A stretch of 64,000 nt of DNA from Nostocaceae cyanobacterium (GTDB taxonomy: Bacteria; Cyanobacteriota; Cyanobacteriia; Cyanobacteriales; Nostocaceae), in contig JASJCY010000004.1 of the NCBI GenBank assembly GCA_030065825.1, positions 1-64,000 of the forward strand. Direction: 5' to 3'. The notes beneath the pieces are model-generated. The model was not told the DNA's origin. It made no database searches and saw only the letters and a list, made by a program, of their open reading frames with translations. Made by a program: the position numbers and the translations under genes. Each line of letters starts with the position of its first letter. Within the stretch, counting starts at the first letter, position 1. Below, piece by piece: positions 9,400 through 19,500 of this stretch.

Positions 9400-10284
9400 T
9401 TAAAGATTGCTTAGGGTACTAAAAATCTGCCGTTTTTCATCATTAAATTCTCTGCGACCGTGCATAAATCTGGAATTATCAATCATTGCTAAATCGCCAG
9501 ATTCCCATGATATTTTACCCATCAATTTGTCTGTGACTTTCTTGATTTCGTCAATCACTGCATCGGGAACAAGTGAACCATCTGCAAAAGCTGCTTTTCC
9601 TGCTCCTGCATACTGTGGTAAAAGACTATTGGCAAAGGCATCATAATTACCATATTTGGTTTTCACCACAGCAGAGCAAGCATATTCCATTCTAATAGAT
9701 TCATCTTGATTAATCTGGTATGTTACACCTTCAAGATTGTCTAGCATCAGCTTAATATCTGCTATGGTAGCATCCGGGGAAATAAATCTCTTGAATATCT
9801 CAGAGGGGATACTCTCATAAACGAAATTTAGTTTTTTAGCAAGAAATAACTGTTTTGTTTCTTCACTCAGTTCTTTCCACACCTGTAGACCATCGCAAAA
9901 TATGGTTTCACCATCCTGTGCAGCTGGTACAGCACAGCAAAACCAAATAACATCGGGACGAAATGGAGAATATGCGTGTTCGCTATGGACTACCAAATCC
10001 CCCATTCCTGGATCTACAAAATGGATAAATTGATCCTCATCAACTCTGGGTCTGACATAATCTTCCACCAAGTTAGAACTTAACAATTCGGCAAACTTCT
10101 TCATTTGGTTATGAGTGACACCAAAGCCTTTAAAAAGAAGAATTCCTGATGTTCTGAACAGATCCATAATCTCTGCCACAGGAAGATGAAAAATATCTGG
10201 ATAATCCTCACTACGATTAATTATCTTTCCAGTACTAGTTCCTAGGGACTCAATTTTAGTTTTTAATGACTCAATTTTAACCAT
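9400..10284 (-). CDS. TauD/clavaminate-synthase-like Fe(II)/2OG oxygenase
   Basis: A 294-aa member of the TauD/TfdA family. The facial triad is H100-x-E102 (VVHSEHAYSPFRPD) with distal H275 in MIDNSRFMHGRREF. Following arginines would bind 2-oxoglutarate. Glu in place of Asp at the second ligand is common in clavaminate synthase and SyrP-like enzymes. GILLFKGFGV and DGETIFCDG are typical of the fold. Several relatives hydroxylate amino acids tethered to NRPS carrier proteins, which would suit this location. That is an inference. A possible AGGTAGGT ribosome site lies about 8 nt before the ATG. Confidence 0.88.
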   Translation of the reverse strand: MVKIESLKTKIESLGTSTGKIINRSEDYPDIFHLPVAEIMDLFRTSGILLFKGFGVTHNQMKKFAELLSSNLVEDYVRPRVDEDQFIHFVDPGMGDLVVHSEHAYSPFRPDVIWFCCAVPAAQDGETIFCDGLQVWKELSEETKQLFLAKKLNFVYESIPSEIFKRFISPDATIADIKLMLDNLEGVTYQINQDESIRMEYACSAVVKTKYGNYDAFANSLLPQYAGAGKAAFADGSLVPDAVIDEIKKVTDKLMGKISWESGDLAMIDNSRFMHGRREFNDEKRQIFSTLSNL

Positions 10285-10539
10285 TTTTATTACCTACCTA
10301 ACCTTTGGATCAAAACTTATCTTTTTAAGAGCAAGTATGAATTTTGTTTTACCCATTTAGGACATAAAGGGTACAGAGAGGACTAAGGGCAAAAAACCTC
10401 CCTGTAGTTTGCTTCATCTTACCTTAGGGGAAGGGAGAAACAAACTACCTAGAGTGAGGAAAACAGATAGATGCAGCCTTAAGTAAGGCTGAGGGATTCT
10501 CAAACGCTATTGTCGATAGATTACAGACAAAATCACAGA

Positions 10540-11259
10540 TTAATTTGAAACAGCCAAATTAGAAGTTTCTCGCTGACATGCTAAGAGTATATCACCCCAG
10601 AATTGCTCCCAAGCCCTTTGCAACAACCACTTTTGGGTATTAAAGGCTTGATTTTGTTCCGGAGTAAAGGTTTCACGGGCACGCTCAACGATATTAGCTG
10701 CGATAGCAGTATGGTCAATTTCAACTTCTGCGTGCAAGGTGAAAAATTCTAAATCTTCTTCTGACAGACCTATATCCCGCAGAATTCCCAGCAATGGTGC
10801 ATAGGTATCGATTCCAGAACCTTCCACAAATTGATAGGTAGCTAAAGCACAAGGCAATGAGCCTCCAAATCCCCTGTCCAGTTCGCAAGCATACCAACGG
10901 ACACCCTCAACTACCTGATCGGCAGCAAGGGGCAATTTGCTCATATCCACTCCTACCGCTTTGGCAAAACGCTCGAAAATGACCGAGTGTACAGTGTCTG
11001 ATTTCCCTTGTCCTAATTCCTGATGCAGCATATCTGCCAGGAAAACCAATGAGTCTCGGTCATGTGCAGGAATAACTGAAAACAGACGTGCAAAAGATAC
11101 TGCCTGGTTGATTGAAAAATAATGATAATTTTCACTAAAAACCCGTAGTGCAGGATATGGATCATCCTGTTGTTTGATCCACTCCAACCATCGTACCTCG
11201 TTCTGTGTTGTTCTACTTGGAGTTGGGGTTAAAGAGGATAATTGCAACTGTGAGACCAT
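10540..11259 (-). CDS. Heme-oxygenase-like diiron oxidase (HDO) family protein
   Basis: A 239-aa all-helical protein. Its acidic/His pattern fits the heme-oxygenase-like diiron superfamily (UndA, BesC, SznF, CADD, TenA-like scaffolds): E81 in LHQELGQGKSD, H91, E146 in TYQFVEGSG, H176, E178/E180, D182 and H183 in LHAEVEIDHTAIAANI. Known members cleave fatty acids or amino acids oxidatively or oxygenate amines. I cannot choose among these. It lies 255 bp upstream of the TauD-like gene on the same strand, in the tailoring block. A cofactor-free scaffold role cannot be excluded. Confidence 0.7.
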   Translation of the reverse strand: MVSQLQLSSLTPTPSRTTQNEVRWLEWIKQQDDPYPALRVFSENYHYFSINQAVSFARLFSVIPAHDRDSLVFLADMLHQELGQGKSDTVHSVIFERFAKAVGVDMSKLPLAADQVVEGVRWYACELDRGFGGSLPCALATYQFVEGSGIDTYAPLLGILRDIGLSEEDLEFFTLHAEVEIDHTAIAANIVERARETFTPEQNQAFNTQKWLLQRAWEQFWGDILLACQRETSNLAVSN

Positions 11260-12138
11260 AATTTGAATTTTGTAAGGATTTTCTCAATACCTCTAATAAT
11301 ATATAAAGAAATTGGCAAGGATATATTATTTTTTATATATATATTTTTTATATAAAAAATCAAATTTCACTACTTTCTACAAAATACCCAATTATTGATG
11401 ATGATAATTGTTTTGGAACGGGTGCTGTAGTTAGAGTTTTCTTGACCTATTTATTATTGGTAAATTCCATATCCGAAATCATAACCTAAAACCCTTTGAA
11501 ATTGAAAGTAAACCTCCTCCAAGTCTAAGGTTTAAATTGTTAAAAAGTGAATAGGATACAGGGAACAAAGTAGACGGGTACTCTAACCTGTCATAAACTA
11601 CAGGTCATAGCATAGGATTTGGAAATAAAACCCGGTCAAGAAAAAAACATGGGTTTCAAAATAGACCTGGCTTAGTTATAAAGTGAATAATTTATATTCC
11701 ATATTGAACGACGGCTAAAAAGCCAACTCTTCCACTCTTTTTTGTTGCAATATCCTTTTGATAAATCAATATTTGCTAAATTAAATTTAGCGATTTATTA
11801 GTCAACCAAGACTTATAAACCAGATTTATATACCAAAATAAATTTGTCTTTCTACAAATCTTATCCTTTTTACAGCAAGCTATTGAGCTTCTTTTTCAGG
11901 TAGTAGAAAAGTTTTATACTCCTGTCAAAAATTTTTCAATCCCCCAACCTTATACAATATAAAAAAAACTTATTAATCGAGAAAAAATTTGCTGGTGTTA
12001 CTCAAATTTACAATTATTTAATAATCTCAATTATTAATATTAAACACAATGATTTCCAAACAACCTTTAATAGGATGTTTGGAAGTCTAATTTATGAAAT
12101 TCATGACGATGTCTATTGATTGACTGTACTAATTCCAA
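11260..12138. other. Intergenic region, about 0.9 kb, very A+T rich
   Basis: No gene is supported on either strand. The 11290-11370 part is almost pure A/T with TATATA runs just upstream of the HDO gene, which is where its promoter should lie. I do not assign -35/-10 boxes. The rest shows no repeat family that I can recognise from elsewhere in the window. Confidence 0.5.
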
Positions 12139-12321
12139 TTAGAAACTGAAATACTTTGTGGCTGTTCCCAAGTATAATCTAAGTGCTGCCCAAAGTTTTC
12201 CACTACGTATACCTAGTCCTAATCTAGCAGCAATAGATTCTATAGGTGTTTCAGGGTAGTGAGTGGGGGTGAAAAATTTTTTATCAGGACTGACTTGTTT
12301 CTTGAGAATGGCGAGAGTTTC
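12139..12321 (-). pseudogene. Out-of-frame C-terminal tail of the upstream JmjC-type gene
   Basis: A reading frame of about 60 codons (beginning GETLAILKKQVSPDKKFF and ending LWAALRLYLGTATKYFSF) overlaps the 3' end of the JmjC-type gene in another frame. The two frames meet at a run of five G on the coding strand (GCAGGGGGAAAC). Removing one G would fuse NFAG directly to ETLAILKK and lengthen the enzyme by about 45 residues. It has no ATG or ribosome site of its own. It may be a real frameshift or a sequencing error. Confidence 0.45.
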
Positions 12322-13180
12322 CCCCTGCAAAATTCTTGAGAGTGTGCCAAATCAGACCAGGTATTTGTGCTACTAATCGCCTTCCAGGTGGTGTAAAATA
12401 CTCTTTAAAATGTGTTTTCCACCAGAAATTAACAGAAATATTTAGCTGATCTAGAGAGTACACTTGATGCCACCAAAAAGCTGGAATAAAAAGCATTTCA
12501 CCTGGTTCTAGCAGACACTCCATATATTTTGCTTTTTGAAATTTAGGAAATTTATCAATGTCAAGTTGGTCAATATTTAATTGACTCATATGGGGTATTT
12601 TTGAATGTGCGGGATAAGGATATAGTAAAGAAGTTTGTTTTGGTGCAAATAATAAAACCCGTTTGCGACCACGCACCTGAGATAACAAATTTTCTGACAT
12701 ATCGTGATGTAATGGTGAGACATTACCACCAGTACCCATCCAGAGATTTGTAATCATAAATAATTTCTTATCAATGTAATCTGGAATCTCTATATCTGGA
12801 ACCAGTTCGGGAAAGGTGATTGTAATAGGACTTTGCTGGAGATAATAGTATTCTTCTGTGGTTTTTTCTTGAACAATCCAATTTGTGAAGTCGGTAAACT
12901 TCATTTTTTTACTAACTATGGTAAATCCAGCTTCTGGATCGACGTTGAATATTTTGTTTTTGGAGACGTGAATATTAATTTCTTTATCACCAACAACATT
13001 ATTTAAATAATCAACTGACCATAAAGATAATGCTTTCCAATCAGTCATTTTTCCAGTAATAATCACTGGTTTTCTCGAAGAAAGGATTTTTTGTTTAAAT
13101 TCCTCTGGTGTAGGTTTATGAATACGTTCAATTTGATTGACTGCTGTTCCCTCAAATTTATTTTCTGTAGTGATATTCAT
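12284..13180 (-). CDS. JmjC/cupin-8-type Fe(II)/2-oxoglutarate oxygenase, probably frameshifted at its 3' end
   Basis: A 298-aa paralogue of the protein at 6810-7769, with the same core: SRKPVIITGKMTDWKALSLW near residue 35, metal triad H158-x-D160 in PLHHDMSENLLSQ, and H238 in PGEMLFIPAFWWHQV. Predicted function is Fe(II)/2OG-dependent hydroxylation of an amino acid or peptide. The catalytic core is intact. The last 14 residues (after NFAGG) look unnatural and follow a G5 run beyond which another frame continues with protein-like sequence. It sits 373 bp downstream of the terminating NRPS on the same strand, separated by palindromic repeats. Confidence 0.8.
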   Translation of the reverse strand: MNITTENKFEGTAVNQIERIHKPTPEEFKQKILSSRKPVIITGKMTDWKALSLWSVDYLNNVVGDKEINIHVSKNKIFNVDPEAGFTIVSKKMKFTDFTNWIVQEKTTEEYYYLQQSPITITFPELVPDIEIPDYIDKKLFMITNLWMGTGGNVSPLHHDMSENLLSQVRGRKRVLLFAPKQTSLLYPYPAHSKIPHMSQLNIDQLDIDKFPKFQKAKYMECLLEPGEMLFIPAFWWHQVYSLDQLNISVNFWWKTHFKEYFTPPGRRLVAQIPGLIWHTLKNFAGGNSRHSQETSQS

Positions 13181-13269
13181 ATTTTTTTCTCGTTATTTAG
13201 TGGTGGATTTTTTTTATGGTTTTATAACAGCAGTTTGCAACAAAAATACCTCTTTCTAACCTTAGTTTC

Positions 13270-13552
13270 TTGTTCCTTTCTCGTTACAAGGTTCTCTCGT
13301 TTTCTCGTTACAAGGTTCTACCTTGTAATGCATTTTCGGGAGGCTCTGCCTCCTGTGAAGTATGGAGGCAGAGCCTCCGGTGTATGGGTTTCCAGGCAGC
13401 AGCCCAGAAACGAGTTAATCAGTGTTCATTTTCTCGTTACAACGTTCTACCTTGTAATGTATTTTCGGGTGGGCTGCTGCCTCCGGATTTGACACGAGGC
13501 AGAGCCTCGTATATATGGGTTTCCAGGCTGAGCCTGGAAACCAGTTAAACGA
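13270..13552. repeat. Two tandem copies of the compound palindromic repeat
   Basis: Each copy reads TCTCGTTACAAGG/CGTTCTACCTTGTAATG, then GGAGGCTCTGCCTCC-like and GGAGGCAGAGCCTCC-like arms, then a TTTCCAGGC...GAAAC hairpin. The first copy covers about 13304-13415 and the second about 13432-13545. Open frames at 13091-13492 and 13270-13548 merely translate these palindromes. The repeats fill the gap between the NRPS stop and the JmjC gene and could act as terminators. Confidence 0.75.
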
Positions 13553-13553
13553 G

Positions 13554-16500
13554 TTAATCGGTGTTCATTAAGACGTTTTTTATGGCTTGGGCAAGATGAT
13601 TTACATGAGGTGATTTCAAAATACTTTGATGGTCACCAATTAGGGGGTAAACATTGATTTCTCCATTAGCTAATTTTTGCCAACCTACTGTGGAATCGTC
13701 AGGAAATTGTTCTGATAGTCCTTGGGTTTTAAAGATGGATAGGGGAGATTTAATTGGTTGGGGTTGATAAGTAACAACAGCCTGGGAATTGGCTTTGTAA
13801 ACGTTCATAAAACCAGTTAGGAAATTTTTGCCAGCATCAGGTGGAATTAGTTCATGCTTATGTAAAATTTCTAGTACATAATCTAATTGTGCTGCTGATT
13901 CTAGAGTTGAAAGTTCCTCTAGGGAAACATTTATGGTTTCGTTTACATGCAGTCCAATTTGTTCAACTAAGAAGTTTAAAAGAGCGGTATCATCGTCCAG
14001 GGATGATTCTAATTCAGCAGTTGGTAAGGGAGGATGGGTATCGAGAATCAGCAGATTTTCAACCACTTCTCCAGCAGCTTCTAATTGAGAAGCCATTTCA
14101 AAAGCCACTAGTCCCCCGAAGGAGTGACCACCAAGGGAATAGGGACCTGAGGGTATGATTTCTCGAATCACTTCTAGATAAGTGGAAGCCATGGTTTTAA
14201 TGGAGTCTAGGGGTTGTTGTTTGCCATCTAAACCACGAGCTTGTAGAGCATATAATGGTTGTTGTTGACCTAAAGTTTCAGCGAGAACGGAGTAGGATAA
14301 TCCATAACCCCCATGTTGGTGGATGAGAAATAGAGGTCGTCTATCTCCTTTGGTTTGTAGAGGGATGAGAAGTTGAGAGTCATTTGTTTCGTACTCTCTT
14401 TCTAGCATGGCAGCAATTTTCTCGATGCTTCCTTCCCGGAAGAAGACTACCAGGGGAAGACTGTATCCTAAATGCTTTTCGATGTCTGCTAGTAAGCGAA
14501 TTGCTAGGAGAGAATGACCCCCTAAATCAAAGAAGTTTTCGGTGACACCAATGGGACTAATTTGCAGTGTTTCTTCCCATAATTGTGCTAATTTCTGTTC
14601 TAAGGGTGTCCGGGGTAAAATTTGTTTGCTGGAACGGACTCTGGTATTGGATGATGCACCTGCTAAGGCTTTACGATCAACTTTGCCATTAGGCATCAAG
14701 GGTATGGTGTCTAATATGACAAAGTTGCTGGGTATCATGTAGTCGGGGAGTTTTTCTTGCAGGAAGCGGCGTAGGGCGTTGGTAGACAGGACTTGTTCTT
14801 CGTAGGTGGTGACATAAGCTACTAAAGATTTATCCTCTGGTTTGTCTTCGTTAACTACAACTACACCTGACCTTACGGAAGAATGTTGACAGAGAATGGT
14901 TTCAATTTCACCTAGCTCGATGCGGAAACCACGTATTTTGACTTGGTTATCAATCCGTCCCAGAAAATCAATGTTTCCATCTGGAAGATAAGTAGCTAAG
15001 TCACCAGTTTTATACAAACGGCTACCCGGTTGATTACTGAAAGGATTGGGAATGAATCTCTCTGCTGTTAAATCTGGACGGTTGAGATAACCCCTGGTGA
15101 GTCCCACTCCATGAATATATAGTTCACCAGGAATTCCCACGGGTAGTGGTTGCAAGGCTTGATCTAAGATATAAAATTGGGTATTGGCAATGGGACGTCC
15201 AATGGAGATTTTTAATGGTTCCTGGTAAGGATATAAGGTGTATAGACTACTCCAAACTGTTCCTTCTGTGGGTCCATACTCGTTGAATAAAGATGTTTCT
15301 GGGAGTTGTTGAGAGTGATGCTTAATTAACTCTGGGGAACAAGCTTCAGCTACCACAACTACTGTTTTCAGAGAAGCTAATTGTTCTGGTTTGGCTTGCT
15401 CTAAAATTAATCCATAGAGAGAGGGAAGGCTGATTAAATGGGAGATGTGGTTTTGGGCTATGAGTTGAATCAGTTTTGGTAGTTCCCATTGGGAGTTTTC
15501 CTCTGGTAGATGCAGAGTTCCTCCTTGACAAAGTGTCCAAAATATGCCAGGGATGGAAGCATCAAATGCTAAGGATGAGAGTAATAGGAAATTAGTTACG
15601 GGTTCACTATAGCAAGCAAAACGAGCCATCAGGGAGTGAACTAGGTTTTTATGGCTGATTTGTACTCCCTTGGGTTTACCTGTGGAACCAGAGGTGTAAA
15701 TTAGATAGGCTAAGTTGTCAGGAATGATGTCGCTGGTGGGATTTTCTTCGCTTTCTTGGGCAATAATTTCCCAAAATGTATCTAAGCAGATGATATTAGC
15801 ATCAGTTTCTGGTAAGTCATTCAGCAAAAACTGTTGGGTTACCAATACTGATACTTGAGCATCTGACAACATAAATGCTAAACGATCCTGGGGATAGGTA
15901 GGATCTAGGGGTAAGTATGCTGCACCAGCTTTGAGAATTCCCAGCACCCCAACTAACATTTCCAAGGAACGTTCAACGCAGATTGCTACCAGGGTATCTG
16001 GTTTAACTCCCAAATTTTGCAGATAATGTGCTAATTGATTGGCTTGGGTGTTGAGTTCTCGGTAGGTTAATTCTTCACCTGCAAATACTACTGCGACTGC
16101 GTCCGGTGTCTGTTCTACTTGTGCTGCAAACATTTGATGGATATGCAAATCTTGGGGATAATCCATCTGGGTATTGTTCCATTCCCCTAGTTGATGTCGT
16201 TCCCTGGGAGTGAGTAGGGGTAATTCTGTTAAAGGTTGCTGCGGGTTAGTTACAATTTCCTCTAGCAGGGTTTGGAAATGTTCTGCGATGCGGGTAATGG
16301 TGGCTGGTTTCCATAAATCAGTCTTATATTCCCATTTACCTTCTAACCCTGTTTCTGTCTCAGTCATGGACAGGGTTAAGTCAAATTTCGCGGTAACACT
16401 TTCTAATTCTAGGGGACTTAAAGTTAAACCAGGTAATTCTAACTTGCCTAGGGGTGCATTCTGCAACACAAACATCACTTGGAACAAGGGGTTGTGGCTG

Positions 16501-19500
16501 AGATTTCTCTCTGGTTGCAGTTCTTCTACTAACCTTTCAAAAGGTAAGTCCTGATGAGCATAAGCTTGTAGGGTTTTCTCTTTAATCCGTTCTAGCAAGG
16601 TGATAAATGAGGGATTACCACTCAAATCAGTCCTAATTACTAGGGTATTGACAAAAAAGCCAATTAGGTCTTCAGTTTGTTTGCGGTTGCGATTGGCAAT
16701 GGGAGTTCCCACTAGCAAGTCATGCTGTTGAGAATAACGCATTAACAAGGTTTTAAACACCCCTAGCAATCCCATAAATAAAGTCACACCTTGGGATTCG
16801 CACAGTTGTTTAAAAGCTTGGTAGTTTTGAGGATCTACCGTGAAGGATATAGCTTTTCCTTCATAATTAGCGATCGCTGGAGGTCGGAAATCACAAGGTA
16901 ACTTTAAGGATTGTAACTCTCCACTCAGTTCCTGTCGCCAATAATCCAGTTGTTGTTGCAGTTGGGTTTGCTCAAAGGTGGTGCGTTGCCAATGGGCAAA
17001 ATCAGCGTATTGTATAGATAGTGGTGCTAAATTGGGTTCTTGTTGTGATTGACAAAAAGCTGTGTAGCAGGAGGACAATTCTTTGACTAGAATTCCAAAA
17101 GACCAACCATCGGAAACAATATGATGCATCACTGCTACCAACACATGGACATTTTCTTCTAGACGGTAGAGATAAACCCGAATTAATGTATCATCGTGGA
17201 GGTTGAAGGGATGTAGTGATTGTGCCATTGCTGCTGTTTGCAGTTGGGCTTCCCTTTCTTCTGGTTGGTAATCCCTTAAATCAATGATATTTAGGGGAAT
17301 TTCCCGGAATTCGTGGATAATTTGGATGGGATTTCCGCTATGATCTTGAGCAAAGGTGGTGCGTAAAACTTCGTGACGTTGGGCTATTGTTTGTAAACTT
17401 TGCTCTAATGCTGACTGGTTTAACTGTCCGGTTAAGCGGAAACCGACCATAATATTGTAAGCTGGATTTTGTGGTTCCAGTTTATCCAAAAACCAGAGTC
17501 TTTGTTGAGCAAAGGAGAGGGGAAGATTTTCTCTTTGGGTAACTTTGGGTATTTCTTGTTTTTGTTCTTCTGGCTGCTGATTCTCTAACCCTAGAGCATC
17601 AATTTCCCCTGCTAAACCTGCGATGGTGGGATACTCAAAAACCTTGCGTAACGGGAACGAAATGTTGAATTCCTCCCGAATCCGAGAAACCAATTTGGTC
17701 GCGAGTAAAGAATGTCCCCCTAAAGCGAAAAAGTCATCTTCCACTCCGATGGTGTCTATACCAAGTACATCCTGCCATAATTTATATAACCTTTGTTGAG
17801 TCTGGGTTGTGGGTGGACTAGCAACCTGGTTATTGTTGGCGATCGCTGCTTCTGGTTCTGATTGCTGGAGGTAACGCAAATCCAGTTTACCACTGGGGGT
17901 TAAAGGCAGACTATCCAAAAGCACAAATGTGGAAGGTCGCATATATTCTGGTAGTTGTTCCCCCGCTTGTTGCTTTAACTGGCTAATCAGTAACCTGGCA
18001 AAGCGTCCTTGGAGGGGATTCACCGAATATAATTTACTTGATTTCACCCCAACTCCATTTTGGGTAATAGGCATTTGGGGACAACGCCGTTTTCCTGTAC
18101 CATTGGTTGCAGGATAGAAGCAAGCATCAAAATAATGAGAACCAAAATCTCCTGAGTAGCTGAGAATCACATCGTAATCCATGTTTCTAGCCAGGATTTG
18201 TAAGTCTGCGGGGTCAATCCCTAGGGAACTATCCAACTGATCCAGACTCTCCCGCAATTCTCCCACCGTATCAGGTTCACCATTACCTTTATACCATTGC
18301 CAAATAGCTCCATCACTCACCAAACGACCATTGGGAATACCACGTAAACCCACCACAGTTCCAGATTTACTCAGCAAATATGACTGCAAATCCCTTAATT
18401 GCCAATTTAAGGTTTGCCAATCTTGCCAATCTGGATTTATCCTATCACCATTTTCTCTTCCGTCTTTGGTATGGACAACCACATCATAACGGTATTTGCT
18501 TAATTCATTATCTGTTTTTTCCCCTTTGAGGTGAATTTCTACCCTATCCACCATCGGGAAATCTTGCTTCAGATGCACAAACAAAGCGGGATCGATCACC
18601 AATTCATTTTCCTTGTCCGCAATCCGTTGTACCTGGAGTGCAAAACCTTGACGATCCATTTGACTAGGAGCTTGGGCAAAGGCGACACTGGTATGAAAAG
18701 TACTTAAAAGTGGTAAATGGCGATTATCCCCGATGAAAATACTTCCTCCTGGAGCTAGTTTACCCAAAGCTCCTGCAATTACTGACTGAAAATATTCTAA
18801 AGAGGGGAAATATTGAGCAACCGAGTTAATGATAATCGTGTCAAAGTAACCTGAGGGAAGATGAGAAAAATCTATCGCTTCCTGCTGCAACAAACGCACA
18901 TTCGACAACTGACGACTGTTGCTAATCATCTCTAAACGAGAAATAGCTTCAACAGAAAAATCAGTAGCCCAATAAGATTCTACATCAGCAGCAATATTGA
19001 GCAAAATCATCCCCGTACCGCATCCAATTTCTAGAACCCGTTGGGGACGCAAAGCTTGAATATGCGCTAAAGTATTGTCCAGCCATTGACGCATCTCCCC
19101 TGAAGGAATTGCCTGACCGTCATAACTGCTATTCCAACCTGCAATATTAAAATCTACCTCTGTTTCCCCTACCTCAGTGCTATAGGTCTCATCAAAAGTA
19201 AATTGCCATTCCTCTGTCTGTTCCCTAATCAGGGAACCATACTCAGGTACCTTTGTCAAGTCCTTTTCCGGAATAATATATGCAGCTAATCGAAAATCGT
19301 CCTCACTTGACTGTTGAGCGATCGCACGGGCAATATGTACACCAGGACTGTTACCTAAAACTGCTTCTATTTCACCCAATTCCACCCGGAAACCGCGAAT
19401 CTTCACCTGATGGTCATTACGACCTAAATATTCGATTTCCCCATTAGGTAAATATCTAGCCAAATCCCCTGTTTTATAAATTCGGTCTCCTCCTTGGGGA

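Noticed and set aside
11290-11370. A/T-rich tract as a replication origin
   Set aside because: No DnaA-box cluster or dnaA/dnaN genes nearby. More likely just a promoter-proximal A/T tract.
13091-13548. Plus-strand frames beside the second JmjC gene
   Set aside because: They are shadows of the JmjC gene and of the palindromic repeats.
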